Shown here in pieces: positions 1 through 12,373 of a stretch of 64,000 nucleotides of DNA; within the stretch, counting starts at the first letter, position 1; each line of letters opens with the position of its first letter. Source of the DNA: Liriodendron chinense. Its lineage: Eukaryota; Streptophyta; Magnoliopsida; Magnoliales; Magnoliaceae. The stretch covers positions 1-64,000 of the forward strand of contig PVNU02001901.1 of NCBI GenBank assembly GCA_003013855.2. Reading direction: 5' to 3'. Made by a program: the position numbers and the translations under genes. Under the pieces are notes generated by a model, which had not been told where the DNA came from, searched no databases, and saw nothing but the letters and a program-made list of their open reading frames with translations.

Positions 1-178
1 CGGTACCCTCTCACGATCTTCTCTTTGTGATCTCAGGTCCGACGATCTCCATTGTTCATCCATATTTATACCAAGCGACGAAGATCTACCATCAATCCTT
101 GATTAATATATGTTATTCAATTTTGGACGTTAACACATTGCCTATTTAAATGTGGGCATAACGTGTGAATATAAAAAC

Positions 179-1390
179 ACTTGCACGTATGAGATCTCAT
201 CTTTCCATATGGTTGTAAACATGGCTTAGCGCTCAGCCTTGAATTAAAGTTGTTTCACTCCTATATGGGCTTTAGTTTATGATGCAAATGGATGGTTAAA
301 ACATCTTTTTTGTCATCCATTTGTTTATGATTTATCTCACTTTAGGTGGGCAATTGCCTTGAGTAGCTTTTCTTGTCGGACTGGCAGGCTGCCCGAATGT
401 GTAGTGCTCCTTGATCAGCTTTTCCTTATGAATTAATTTTTTTTTTACAAAAAAACAAAGTGGGCAATTGCCTGATTTTTTAAGCCTAATTATCTCAATA
501 CTGTAAAATAGGGATGCAAATTGGGTCTGATTCGGGTTATATTAAAATAATCCTAGCCGAGACATGCCTTAAACCTAGACAATAATAATGGTTCATCAAT
601 TTTTCCTAAAAGGCCATTGGTCATACACTACTTGTGACAACCCAGACTCAGCAAACCATTGGTCGACATTTGCATTGCCCTTTTTTTTTTGGGTCAGTCA
701 TGCAACGCACCCACCCAGTGAGTCGTGCAACACCCCACCCAGTTAGTCATGCAACGCACCCACTGGTGCTGTCAGCAGCGTGGATTTTCACCACTAATGG
801 ATTTCGAGACCGAGACCCCTTGTTGAAACTCCACAGAGTCTACCAATGAGGAAAGGACCCGAAATAAAAAAAACTTGTATGAGATCTATCATTCCATATG
901 GTTGTAAACATGGCTTAGCGCTCAGCATTGAATTAAAGTTGTTTCACTCTTAAGTGGGCTATATTTTACAGTTAAAACATTTTTTTGCCATCCATTTGTT
1001 TATGATTTATCTCACTTGGGCAATTGCCTGATTTTTTAAGGCTAATTATCTCAGCACTGTAAATTAGGAATGCAAAGGGGTCAGGTTGACCCAAAAATTA
1101 ATAGGTCTGGGTCTAAGATTTAGACTCATGTGGTGAGTATGGATCCAAATGTTTGACACAAATTACTATATGGATCAGGATTGGATCCTCTCAAAACTAA
1201 GCTGGGCCGGAACTCATTCAGGCCAAATTTTTAAATGGGTCCCATTTGGGTTATATTAAAATAAGCCTAGTCTAAACATGCCTTAGACCTAGACAACAAT
1301 AATGGCTCATCACCTTTTCCTAAAAGCCGTTGGTCACACACTACTTGTGACAACCCAAACTCAGCAAACCATTGGCCCATTGTCATCGAA
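179..1390. repeat. Diverged tandem duplication, ~700-bp unit
   Basis: Two direct copies are visible. Unit 1 runs from about 179 to 670 and unit 2 from about 868 to 1390. Both share the block around CATGGCTTAGCGCTCAGC (229 and 909) and the block around CAACCCAGACTCAGCAAACC (638) or its variant CAACCCAAACTCAGCAAACC (1352). The spacing changes from about 689 bp at the left block to about 715 bp at the right one, so the units have gained different indels. No coding potential is seen. It may be part of an unidentified transposon. Confidence 0.75.
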
Positions 1391-2444
1391 GAACATTCCT
1401 ATGGTCTAACTGAAGTAATGGCCTTTGATATGGTAGAGTGGCCAAAAAGGATTAATGGAGAAGTTAATAGCTAGCCATCACCGATTGTAATTTGTACAAA
1501 AACTCAGTCGTAAATTCTATGATTCACTGCATGATAAATGGGTGAGGTACGGGCCCTCTTATGCCAGACCTAATCCATCCTGTTATTTTTTATTTCGACC
1601 CAACCTCAATTTTTTTATGGGTTGGATTGGGTCCAAAATTCTGACCCGTTTCTTAATTGAATTGGGTCAAGGCACAGTTCGAGCTGACTACACCCATTTG
1701 TACCCCTAACGCTTATACCCAGCTGTACAATTAAGCGTTCCATGTTGACCCATGTAGTTGCCTGTGGATGAGCATGCTGCAGAATGGGCCTAGAATTAGA
1801 AACCCTCCCAAACCAAAATGTTTATTAAGGGATCTCTGTTTAGCTCATGCATCGTATACACGCCACTTATTTTTTAATATGTAGCATGGTGCATTTGTAT
1901 AAAACATAAATAAATAAATAAATAATAATTTCTAATATGACAGCACACCTACTGAATAGACCTCCTTTATTTTACCCCTTGAGCAGTAACATCTACACAC
2001 AGTGATATCCAACTGATGAGTGGCTTGCATATTTCGCCTGTCTAGCAGGCAAGCAAGGCCGGATCTACTACTCAGCAGTGTAGAATAAGCTTATCTTACA
2101 AACTGCTTTATATTGCTGTTTGTATGTCCTACATGACATCTAAACTTTCCATCATGTTCATCCAAAGATGCTTTACTCTATGGTAAAAAATGAATTGAAA
2201 GCAGATCTCAGGTGGGCTACAAGAGGGTTGGAATGTTCCCAACCCGTCGTTAACTCTGACAAGGGCATTCTTGTCATTATGAAAATAAGTAAGCTACTCA
2301 CGGTTGAATTCAAGAAAATATATACACACATTATATTTGACCTTTCAAACTTAAAAAAATTACTGGTTTGCCATCCATATTTGGGTTTGCGTTATGAAGA
2401 TTGAAATGGGCCTACTGTTATCAACATTAGACATCGACACCGTC

Positions 2445-2478
<34 letters not shown>

Positions 2479-2784
2479 TTTGCATACTGTTAGTTCATTG
2501 ACCAAAAAACGAGACTATTCTAACTAGTTTCTAGACCACTAGAAGTTTAAACATTTGATTTTGTATAGACCATTAAAAACAAACTAGATTGCATAGTCCA
2601 CTTGATCATTATATGTACCTCATATTTATAGGTTTTTCAAAACATAGTGTTTTTATTTTATGTTCAAAAAAATAAATTAGAGGCGTAACACAATGGCACA
2701 CGTATGGGTGCAGATATTGTCTGCAGCTGCGAAGGATATGAAGTAATTTGTTTAGACACAAGCTCCACTACATACGGTGCAACC
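1391..2784. other. No gene seen; AT-rich non-coding with an (ATT)n tract
   Basis: Short open frames in this stretch have no recognisable domain or splice structure. A simple (ATT)n repeat lies at about 2446-2477 and a short (AAAT)n-like tract near 1907-1924. Confidence 0.6.
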
Positions 2785-3230
2785 CTAACCGTGGGGCCCA
2801 CCTTGATGTGCATATTGTATATCCTAACCGTTCTTCCATTTCTATAGATCATGTTAGGACAAGAAACGAAACATGAAGATAATTCTATTTTTTAGTGGAT
2901 CATACTATATGAAACAGTGAAGGTTGAGCGCCCTAGCATTAAAATTTTAAATATGTATAGATTAATACTTGTGACTATTTTACTTGCAATCCAATCTGTT
3001 CATTAGATCACATAAGACAGATAGTAGGCATAACACAATTGTTGTATAGATTTTTAAATCTTTGTGGCCCAGTAATGGTTAATCATTGTTGTTTCCCATG
3101 ATGTGGTCCACCTCATAATTGGATCTTCCTGAATTTCTTATTAGAGTTATAAAATAAGGTAGAAAAATGAATTGGCGGGGTAGAATATAGAATATATACA
3201 TTAAGATGAGCTCCCTTGGTATGGGCCACA
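2785..3230. mobile_element. Foldback MITE (GGGCCCACC family), degraded
   Basis: The left arm starts with GTGGGGCCCACCTTGATGTG at 2791. A complementary right arm carries the family landmark ATGTGGTCCACCTCATAATT at 3101. The middle holds the usual ACAGTGAAGGTTGA-type segment. Both arms are diverged and the right end is unclear. A further left-arm-like piece follows at about 3340-3490. Confidence 0.6.
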
Positions 3231-3519
3231 TTGGTTTCAAAATATCCATGACTAACTTAAATGACATGACTTGATGTGTAAGTGGCTTCTGTACACAGTA
3301 AGACATTGCAAATGGGTGTACAATCATAAACCATCACGGACATACCATGATTAATGTATTTCATCCACTCCGTTCATCCATTTTAGGCCAAATTTCATGT
3401 ATTGAGAAAAAAAAAACTAAAGATATTGAACAATCTAGTGGACCACAACCATTGAAGAAGTGTGCATTGAATGTTCACTACACCCGTTTAAAATAGATAT
3501 GTTGGTCATGATGACTTAA

Positions 3520-5790
3520 GGTGAAGTGGTCTGATGTTACCATATGTTGCTCCAAATCAGGTCAAATTTGGTGTCGAGCTTAAATGCACCATCACATGCT
3601 ACTCATAGAAACACGAGCCCAAATGGAGCCTACTTGAGGTACATAAACTGAGTTCACACTAATCGGGCATTGGTGGGGTAAATTGGTGTGAAATGTTATG
3701 AGGTAACTTAATCTTCCTCCGATGCTCCGAAAATTTGGTGCCGCACTTTATTGGATCATGAAGAGCTTTTTCGTTAATTTCGGTTGTATGAGGACCGTTG
3801 GATGGTCCCGAATGGATTTTGCATTAACCTGGGCCTTATAGGGGTGAAGTTATATAAAGTGGTCTGATGTGACAAAAAATTGGACCGATTCGACTTGAAT
3901 TTCGTTCCGCACTTCATCGGACCATGAAGAGCTTATTGAACAGATTTCGACTAGGAATGGGCTTGATGGAGAGACCAAAACTTAGTTCACATCACTCAGG
4001 TTAATGTAGTAGTGGGCTTATGTGAAGTGGTATGATGCAACCTAATATTAGTTCGATTCAGCTCGACCTTGGTGTCACACTTTGTCAGACCATGAAGAGC
4101 TTGCCAAAGAGGTTTCAGGTTGGATCGGGTCTATAGAGGACAGAAACTCAGTTCATATTTATCAGCGTTGTGTATGAATGCGGTGATGTGAAGTTGCTCG
4201 ATGTGACCTAATCTTTGTCCAAAATGTTTTAAAAATTGGTGTTAAGCTTTACAAGAGCACTATATAGCCTGTCAATTAAATTATGGCCCAACTGAATCCC
4301 TTTTGTGACACCGAAACTGATTGCACATCATTCGAGAAGGTTTAGGTGAAGTAGTTTGAGGTCTCACGTGACGATTGCTAATTGATATGAAGTGGAATGA
4401 TGTGAGGAAATATTTTCAATTTGGATGAAATCTTGTACCACGCTTGTTCCGAATATTAAGAGGAGACAAAGGCCCCATGACATATTATGGTGGCTCGGAC
4501 CCACCCTGATGAGTCTTGAACTAAGTTCACATCAACCGGGACTTTGGGGGGCCAATTGATGTGAAGTGGAGTGACGTGATTTACTACCCATCCGATCTGA
4601 GTGGAATCTTCTTTCCTGCTCGTTTTGACCATGGAGAGGGAGTACGAAAAATTTTAATGGGCTCGGTTATGGCCTGACAACGCTTGAATTCGGGTACACA
4701 TCAAAAATGACTTTTTCAGGAGAAGTCATGTGAAGTGAAATAATTGGACGAAATAATCCTCCAATCTTGATGGAATCTTCACTCGCGCTTGTTCATAGCA
4801 TGTAGAGGACGAACAACCTATTTCCTGTTAGCGTGGCCCCCCGGACGTGGCAGGAACTAAGTTCACACCAACCGGGTTGTTTACAGGAGAATGCATACGA
4901 AGTGCATTAATGCGACGAAATAATCGTCCGATCCTCGATGGAATCCTATCCTGCGCTTGTTCCCAAGATGTAGCAGGAGATGGACATATTTCGTGTCGGC
5001 TCTGCCATGCAGGGATAGAGCATGAACTGAGTTCACATCGACCGGGACATTCGTAGGAGAATACGTATGAAGTGGAATGTTGCGATGAAATATTCATCTG
5101 ATGTGGATGGAACCTTCTATCATGCTTATTCTTACCATGGAGCGGACTATCGACATATTTCGTGTCGGCTCTGCCATGCAGGGATAGGGCAGGAACTGAG
5201 TTCACATCAGCCAGGACATTCGTCGGAGAATACGTGTGAAGTAGAATGTTGCGATGAAATATTCATCCGATGGGGATAGAACCTTCTGTCATGCTTGTTC
5301 TCACGATGGAGAGGGCTATAGACATATTTCGTGCCGGCTCTACCTTGCAGGGATAGGGCAGGAACTAAGTTCACATCGTTCGAGACATTCGTCGGAGAAT
5401 ACGTGTGAAGTGGAATGTTGAGATGAAATATTCATCCGATGGGAATGGAACCTTCTATCATATTTGTTCTCACCGTGGAGAGGACTATAGACATATTTCG
5501 TGTCGGCTCTGGCATGCAGGGATAGAGCAAGAACTGAGTTCACATCGACTGGGACATTCGTAGGAGAATACATGTGAAGTGGAATGTTGCAATGAAATAT
5601 TCATCCGATGGGGATGGAACCTTCTGTCATGCTTGCTCTCACCATGGAGAGGGCGATCGACATATTCGTGTCAGCTCTGCCATGCAAGGATAGGGCAGGA
5701 ACAGAGCTCACATCGACCGGGACATATGCAGGAGAATTCATGTGAAGTTGAATGTTGCGATGAAATATTTGTCTGATGAGGATGAAATCT
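3520..5790. repeat. ~168-bp satellite array, forward orientation
   Basis: A landmark similar to GAACTGAGTTCACATCGACC recurs at 3645, 3977, 4143, 4313, 4518, 4685, 4853, 5024, 5193, 5362, 5531 and 5699. Between 4853 and 5699 the spacing is 168 to 171 bp and the units are highly similar. To the left the units are progressively diverged and some landmarks are lost; the 3645-3977 gap is two units. Secondary landmarks such as ATATTTCGTGTCGGCTCTGC repeat with the same period. Short open frames here are by-products of the repeat. The unit is close to nucleosome length, as in many plant satellites, but no centromeric role can be shown. Confidence 0.9.
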
Positions 5791-6553
5791 TGTGCTGCCC
5801 TTGTTTCTAACATGTAGAGAGGGCAGCGAACCATATCTGTTTGGGTCAAGTTGGGTCGAATACAAAGGAAGATGGGTTGAATGCAAAGGAGCATTTCTCA
5901 TACTATTCAATGGTATTGGAAACATACAGTACTGTGCTGTTATTTCAAGGATAATCACAGCTAGGTTCATGAAATAAAATAAAATAATTTGAAAAATTCT
6001 GCACGATCACCTCCTCTGATCCATCTTGATAAAGGCCCACTATGGGGCCCACTTGGTTGTATGGACAAACGATCCTGATTATTTATGTGACAAGTCTGGC
6101 AGTCCATTGCCAACTGTTTAAATATCACATGGGCTTGACAACCTTATCCTTCTGAATAATAGCCATCAAATGAACGGCTCAAAGCAAAAATGGCCAACTG
6201 TCTGTGTTTATCTGGGCCCCCTAGGATTATCGGCAAGTTTTTACAATCTGCAAAATAGATGCCATGTTAATGCGTGGATGATGATGCATTGGGGTCGCTA
6301 GTCCTTCCTGCAGCCGGCTACACAGTACAACAAAAACAATAACTCCCGTTAACATAATCACACTATATCAGGGCTGTCTGGCCCATCTGGTGTGGACCCA
6401 CCATATTCAGGGCTCAGGCCCATTTTGTGTACATGGGTTATTTCCAGGCCTGTACTTTAATCCCAGTAAACCAATAGTTGGGCTCTTCCAGTGGGCCCAC
6501 CATGAACCCTGGATCAGGCTACTTAGTGTTGTTGATAGGCCTGGGCCAGGGTT
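5791..6553. other. No gene seen; non-coding
   Basis: Diverged repeat-like sequence containing short GGGCCCAC motifs, for example near 6050. No open frame with recognisable content. Confidence 0.5.
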
Positions 6554-8308
6554 TTAAGGTGGACAGACAGATGGATGCCGCCCATTGCCACCTACAGACA
6601 TTAGATCATTTGACATTACCATGTTGGCAACTGAGTTTTTTAAAACTTTGCCCAGCTCATCAAAGAGGACATTGATCGTCGGCCGCCCTTTGCTTGGTTT
6701 AGCAACGCAAAGGACAGCAACGTGCAATATGGCTTCGAAATCTTTCATGTCGAGCTGTCCATTCAGCTTTGGGTCCACGAAATCCGACAGCGGGCATTTT
6801 TTCATGAACACATCCTTTGCCTGCACAAACTTCAGCAGCATTAAAAAAAAAAAAAAAAGTGGGGTTCAAATGGGCCATGTTGTCCTTCTCATGAATTAGG
6901 CATAAAGCTCAGACCTGAGGATGGCCCATTTATCGATTGGCCCTTTGAGTTCCCAGTCCATATTGGTCATAAATAGGCCTGGACCCAAGCTCGGGCCGGC
7001 CTAAAAAAGATGATCTCAGGGGAATGATCATGTATGGCAATTACCATACTTTAGATCAGTGTGGGGCCCACCTTGATGAATGAGTGCCATCCAACATCTC
7101 TATTAGATGTGCTGCTACATGTTAGGCCTAGATCCCAAAATCCAGCCTGACCCATAACTCTGGTGGGCCACATTAAAGGGAACAACATTGGCAGCGGGTG
7201 GCCCACCATGGAAACTTCAAGATGGAATTTGAGGTCCACCATGTTGTGTACGTGCCATCAACCCAATTATTATGTGTGCCCCACCAGCATAAGGGACACA
7301 CCAAAACTGAGAGCATTCGAAAAACTCAGGTGGGCCACACGATGTGAATGCATACACTTTATGCGTAATTGTAAATCACTCCTTGTGATCGACCCGCCTG
7401 AGTTTCCGACCGGGATGATTCTTGCCATGCAAGGTGAAGATGAAGAGGAGAACTAAATTCACGGTGTGGATTGTACCTACACATCAAAGGTGGGTCTGAA
7501 ACAACTCAAACCCTATCTGATCATTACCCATGTGGCCAAACATGTTCATGGGGGCCCAGATCAAACCCGATTGCTAGATCAGTATGTATTTTTGCACTGT
7601 GGCCCATCTACAGTAGAGCCCACCAAATGGGCTATCTGGATTACGAACCAAGATTTGTTCCATAACTAGGGTTGTCAACGGATTGGATCGGATCTTTGAT
7701 CCGTTTAATAATCGGATTGGATTTGCATGGATCCCATCCAATCCAATGATTCAATTACAGGAGTATAGAAGGAAAAGAAAAAAAAAAAAAAAAAAAAAAA
7801 AAATCCTATATTTCCACTCTTTACCATTAGGCTTGAGTTTGTACGAGTGGGTCAACTGATCGGTGATCCAGACTATTCAAATCATGCGTTTTGCCATGGA
7901 TGCAAAATAAATAAAGATTTCTCAGATTACAAGATCCTAGCCACCGAATCATTGACCTTTTGCCCAGTTGACTGTGGGTCATCCTATCCTATTCCTGATC
8001 GTTTAAGGCTAGGACCGTCCCTCATTTTAGGGATTTTCTACTTCCATCCTTGGCAAGGCCTATCAAATCGATGGTCTCGATCTCTTAATTATGTTCCCCA
8101 CTCGTAACAGGGGGCCTGAAGATACAATACATATCCTCACCGTAGAACTTAAGCTACTCCATTCATAGGGTGTGATCAACGGTTGTTCTTACCTTAATGT
8201 CTCTATGGACAATGCAACCGTCCGGGTAACTGTGGAGGAATCTTAATGCAAGGGCGCAGTCCCTCAAGATCTTCACTCTTCTATCCCATGAGAGAACACT
8301 GTCATTCC
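6554..8308 (-). pseudogene. Receptor-like kinase fragment, catalytic-loop exon and C-terminal exon only
   Basis: Two minus-strand exons of a plant RLK/Pelle-type Ser/Thr kinase survive. Exon 8308-8193 encodes the aE helix and catalytic loop (LHSYPDGCIVHRDIK). It is bounded by an acceptor (CAG at 8311-8309) and a GTAAGA donor directly after the Lys of HRDIK. Exon 6820-6554 follows an acceptor CAG (6823-6821) and encodes the end of the C-lobe (AVLCVAKPSKGRPTINVLFDE) with a TAA stop at 6556-6554. The exon or exons that should carry the N-loop, DFG segment, activation loop and APE region are not found in the 1.37 kb between them. No N-lobe, transmembrane or ectodomain exon is seen upstream either; the left LTR of a retrotransposon begins at about 8930. 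I infer a decayed fragment; a gene with highly divergent middle exons is less likely. The sub-family is not certain. Confidence 0.7.
6842..8160. other. Interval between kinase exons, repeat-rich
   Basis: Contains a GTGTGGGGCCCACCTTGATG foldback arm (7060), a run of A (about 7774-7803) and a TCAACGGATTGGATCGGATC-type motif (7680). I searched both strands by eye for DFG, APE or similar kinase motifs and found none. Confidence 0.55.
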
Positions 8309-8351
8309 CTGCATGTCCATGTACTATACGAGTTAGAACATAGAAATGAAT

Positions 8352-8483
8352 TAGGGCTGTCAATGGGCCGGGCCTGAAGTAGGTCTTGTGCTGGATTTTT
8401 AACTGTTTCAGTCCTGGCCATCGGGCCGGGCCTACTCAAAATTCTGAATTTTCAGGCTCTATACCGGCCCATTGACACCCTAG
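8352..8483. mobile_element. Small hAT-like MITE
   Basis: Terminal inverted repeats: left TAGGGCTGTCAATGGGCCGG; the right end, read in reverse, is TAGGGTGTCAATGGGCCGG. Flanking sequence AAATGAAT (8344-8351) and AAATGATT (8484-8491) match at 7 of 8 positions, as expected for an 8-bp hAT target duplication. The element is about 130 bp and non-coding. It sits in the former upstream intron of the kinase remnant. Confidence 0.75.
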
Positions 8484-8929
8484 AAATGATTATGAAGATG
8501 AAAGAAGTTCCTGGGAAGCAATGGGCCCATCCCAGGCCCAACTCGTTTAACTTTCAAACAAAATCTCAGGCCCAGTTCCGGGTTCGGGTCTCTCCTTTTA
8601 AAGATCCATGCCAGATGCCATCAGGTCTGGTTACCTGTCATGTACCCAATGATTCTTCGGACCTATGTTTCGGGTCAAATTGGAGATGCACCTGAACCCG
8701 ACCCAATTTTTTTTTTTTTTTTCTATCAAAAGGTTGGACCCAGAACCATAAATGGGGCCGGGTCCATTGGGCCACAAGTCCAGGAACTTTCAGGCATTGA
8801 TCATGGGCTTGAACTGGCCCATCTATGTAGTAGGCCGAAATTAGGCCCGAGTGGCCCATTGCCATCCCTGCATGGAAAGTTAGTGCAACAGAAATGTTGA
8901 GCCGTTACGTAGTAGATGCTAGGCCAGAT

Positions 8930-10377
8930 TTCCATATTGAAGAGGAGCTCGACTCCGAACTAACCCAAGTGGTTTCGTGTCGATCGGAGCTACGGATTGA
9001 CCGTGGTGGCCAAAACAATACGAACTGTCCAGAAAGTTCCAGATTTCGCTGTTCCACACTGGGCCGATCCAGGTGACCCATCATTGATGATATGAAGAAT
9101 CTACTTTGACCATCTTTTAGAACACATCCATATATGAATAACCACAAAAGTTTCAGATCAAAAGGATGTGTGGTTTGATCGTACCGGTTGAAGAAAGATG
9201 GACCATCCAGAAAGATCCAACTGCGCAGAGTTTATAAAAGCCCTAAGTGTTCTAATTTTCGGACCATATTCTGGAATTTTTTTGGACAATCTAATCCGTC
9301 CATCATGTAGAGGAAGAAGTTTTCTACCAATGTTCAAAATTTGAGATCAATCCGACCGCTGTACACTCCGGGGCGTTGAAAGCAAGATGACTGGTTCTGA
9401 AGGTACCCAAAGTGTGCGATTTTGAGAGGCGGTCGGTGATGTGATTGGTGGGCCCATTCAGAGGATAATCTTGGAAATCTAAATCATCTATTTGGAAGAT
9501 CACATTACAAGGAAGCTACAAACCAAATTTGAAGGCAATCCGACCATTGGTTAAGCCGTACCAGGCGAAACAAATTCTGCTATGTTGCTGTACTATTGCT
9601 GCACTATAAAAGGAGGTGCTCTCTTCTATTCCAAATCAACCAAGGACGTGGGGAGCAAGGAGTTCAAGTCCCAGGAGGCTACCTAGCCTCCTACAGCTAG
9701 TTTTTCTTCCTTTTCTTAGTTCTAGTTCTAGTTTTAATATGCTTTTCCTTAGCTAACCTCTTAGCTAGAGCTAGAGGTGAAATTTGTAGTTGGTTCCAAT
9801 GCTTTAATTCTTTTATTTCAAGTACCATTTTCTTAATTTTGAATTTTGAAGTTCTAGTTTGAATAAAGTTTGGTTTTTTAGAAGTTTTGTGAGAATTTGT
9901 GTGCTCAGGACATGAGTTCCTTGCAATTCTCTAAGATTACCATGATTGGGTTGTTTGAATTCGAATTGTAGTAACCCTTGAGCATGCCATAGTCCATAGG
10001 CATGGCTGTTACTCCGAAGGCTACAAGTTCAAGTTCTATGTGCTTCATTAAAACTAGAAATCTGATTTCCAGATTTAAGTGGGATTGTTGTGCTTAAATG
10101 TTATATCTTCCAATTAGATGAGAGATAGGACTTTGATTCTAATTATGTTGTACTTGGATGAATGGATTGGCATTGGACTACTACAAGTGGATCCTTGATG
10201 CTCTAGTTCTTCTTATTTTCAGATTTTCCTATTTCATGTGAAAAACTACTTTCTTAAACTTCTTAGATTCTAGTTATTAGAATACTTGGAATTGTTTACC
10301 TCTTTCCCTGTGGATCGACCTCGGTCTTAACGAGATTTATTACTACATCGCAGCCTTACACTTGAGGCGAGCGAACA
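8930..10377 (+). repeat. Left LTR, 5'-truncated
   Basis: Matches 13930-15373 nearly base for base, starting at TTGAAGAGGAGCTCGACTCC. It ends in GAGCGAACA, followed by AGTTT and the primer-binding site. The first ~440 bp of the right LTR are absent. Confidence 0.85.
9605..9611 (+). promoter_or_regulatory. LTR TATA box
   Basis: CTATAAAAGGAGG at 9604, conserved in the right LTR as CTATAAAAGAAGG at 14600. It precedes a short inverted repeat (GAGGCTACCTAGCCTC) about 70 bp downstream. Presumed core promoter of the element. Confidence 0.5.
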
Positions 10378-10383
10378 AGTTTT

Positions 10384-10401
10384 TGGCGCCATTGCCGGGG
10401 A
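10384..10401 (+). other. Primer-binding site complementary to tRNA-Asp
   Basis: TGGCGCCATTGCCGGGGA lies 6 bp after the LTR end. It is complementary to the 3' end of plant tRNA-Asp (known to end in CCCCGGCAACGGCGCCA) with one mismatch. Confidence 0.85.
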
Positions 10402-10657
10402 AAAGGTTAAACGGTTCTAATTGTTCTAGTAGCTATAGAGTAGTTGTAGTTAGGTAGGATTTTCAGTTTTTATAGAAGTAGATTTTCTGATTTCTTTTTT
10501 CTTTTTTTTTCTAGATTACTAACAATTTTTTTTTTTTAATTTTGTAGGACATTGTTGCTGACATAAATCTCACTCTATTGGGTAACATCTCCCCATCTTT
10601 CTTCTTTTTGTTCTTTTTCCTAGATTAGGGTAGTTTCCAATTCCTTAAAATTTCATC

Positions 10658-12373
10658 ATGTATGATTGGACGAATGGTGCGTACAAGTACCTTTTGGAAG
10701 ATGAGATGACAGACCATGAAATTGAAAGTCTTTATGATTGGAACCATTATAAGCATAAGTATTTTTCTGAGATTCAATCAACCTCCACTACCGCCCCACG
10801 TAAGACGATGCGTGATTACATTAATGAAAACAATACACATATTGAGACACGACGTAAGACGATGGGGGAATACCGAAACGAAGCAAAATTGGATAATCAT
10901 CCGGGAAAAACATTACGTGATTACCGGATTGAAAATAACATGAGTGTTCCACCGGTTATGGTAAGAGGTGTGCAACAACTAAAGGAACAGGTGAATAGTA
11001 GCCAACCGGTTAAGACAATGCGTGATTACTTGTATGGATATGCCTATCAACCATCATATAACTTTTCATCCTACAATGCGTACGGTCTTAATTGGGAAAA
11101 CCACAATTCTCCTTGTTCAAGGGAGGAACCAACCATGGTTATTAACAATCACCCTAAAACATCTTCCTCTTTTGATGATAAGTATACACAAATACTTGAG
11201 GAAATATGTAATGAGCATGTGGATGAACAATTAAATCAAGCTTCCTCACCATCTTATGAAGACGTTGAGCCCGAAATTGGGGGCATCGAATCAATCCCCT
11301 CTAATGAGGAGGATGGGGCTACCCAAGTCCCACCTCCTTTGGATTTAATGAATAGACTTTTAAAGGAGATTGATTTCGATGATCCCAATGTCATCATCAA
11401 TTATGGTGAGTCCACTATCTCTTTTGGATGCTTTGAACTTAATGATGAAGAGATTTCAATGACGGTTGACGAACCCAAGGAATCCATTAAATTTGAAAGC
11501 GGTAGTGGGGTTGCCTACAATGAGGGTTTGGTGAATGGTTATGAACCTATGGTTTCCTTTTCCCAAGGGCATAATGATTATGAGTCTCTAGAGGATATGC
11601 ATGCTAGAGAGATGGCCAAAGTCGATCTTTTTGAGTCCTTCCACCAACAACACATGCCAAATTCTAGTGTGGTAGACCTCCCTTTGATTGAAAATTCTAT
11701 TCCTTTGGATGATGAGGTGGCACAATTTGAAATTTTCAAAGATCAAACAATGTTCGATAATGTGCTTACCACTGAATCTGAAGAATTCTCCTTGGAAGAC
11801 CTCCTCTCTATAGAGGAGGAATTCCTTACCATTGAAACAGAATTTCTTCAATCATTAAGGGAGGATGAGGACCCTTCATCCGACTATCTCGATTTCCTAG
11901 AGGAATGCTTGGCCCACTCTTATGATCTTGATGATGAGATGATTAAGGAGTTGGATATTTTGTTAGACACGGTGTTGGTGCCTGAAGAACACCTTTCCAC
12001 TGATTTACACTCTTTACCATTTATGGAAACACCGTACAATTCTGAATTTGTGGAAGAGACAACTTTAACTAATGAAAACTTGATGAATGTCTCTCCATCG
12101 TCATGGGTCCTTCAGCCCATTGAAAATTCTGATTGGGATGACCCATTTTTAATCAATCATAACCCAAATCAGAATTTGAGGAGATATCTTTTTGCTGCTC
12201 TTATCTCCTCCTTTTATGCATGTGGTGCACAATACGATTGGACTTCAATGATAAGAAGCACACATGTTTACTATCGAGCAGGACTTTGGATGGTCCTCAT
12301 GAGAAATTTATTGAAATTCATGAAGATCCTGCTCAACTTTGATCATGTAGTTGATCGGACTAATCAAAGGTAG
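10658..12373 (+). CDS. 571-residue retroelement ORF with four KTMRDY-type repeats
   Basis: Single uninterrupted ORF in the interior of the LTR element. A short motif recurs in the N-terminal quarter: KTMRDY (residues 49-54), KTMGEY (67-72), KTLRDY (84-89) and KTMRDY (119-124), often followed by an Asn/Glu-rich stretch. A similar R-T-M/L-R-[DE]-Y motif is known to me from the N terminus of plant Ty3/gypsy Gag proteins, so I infer a Gag-related origin. Residues from about 180 to 500 are strongly acidic and low in hydrophobic order. No CCHC zinc knuckle, protease DSG, RT YxDD or integrase HHCC motif is seen. The ATG at 10658 is the first in frame, about 255 bp after the primer site. Function unknown; structural or env-position protein are alternatives. 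Confidence 0.65.
   Translation: MYDWTNGAYKYLLEDEMTDHEIESLYDWNHYKHKYFSEIQSTSTTAPRKTMRDYINENNTHIETRRKTMGEYRNEAKLDNHPGKTLRDYRIENNMSVPPVMVRGVQQLKEQVNSSQPVKTMRDYLYGYAYQPSYNFSSYNAYGLNWENHNSPCSREEPTMVINNHPKTSSSFDDKYTQILEEICNEHVDEQLNQASSPSYEDVEPEIGGIESIPSNEEDGATQVPPPLDLMNRLLKEIDFDDPNVIINYGESTISFGCFELNDEEISMTVDEPKESIKFESGSGVAYNEGLVNGYEPMVSFSQGHNDYESLEDMHAREMAKVDLFESFHQQHMPNSSVVDLPLIENSIPLDDEVAQFEIFKDQTMFDNVLTTESEEFSLEDLLSIEEEFLTIETEFLQSLREDEDPSSDYLDFLEECLAHSYDLDDEMIKELDILLDTVLVPEEHLSTDLHSLPFMETPYNSEFVEETTLTNENLMNVSPSSWVLQPIENSDWDDPFLINHNPNQNLRRYLFAALISSFYACGAQYDWTSMIRSTHVYYRAGLWMVLMRNLLKFMKILLNFDHVVDRTNQR

Noticed and set aside
4828..5970. Cluster of overlapping ORFs on both strands with similar peptides
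   Set aside because: All arise from the 168-bp satellite; similarity between them is the repeat itself.
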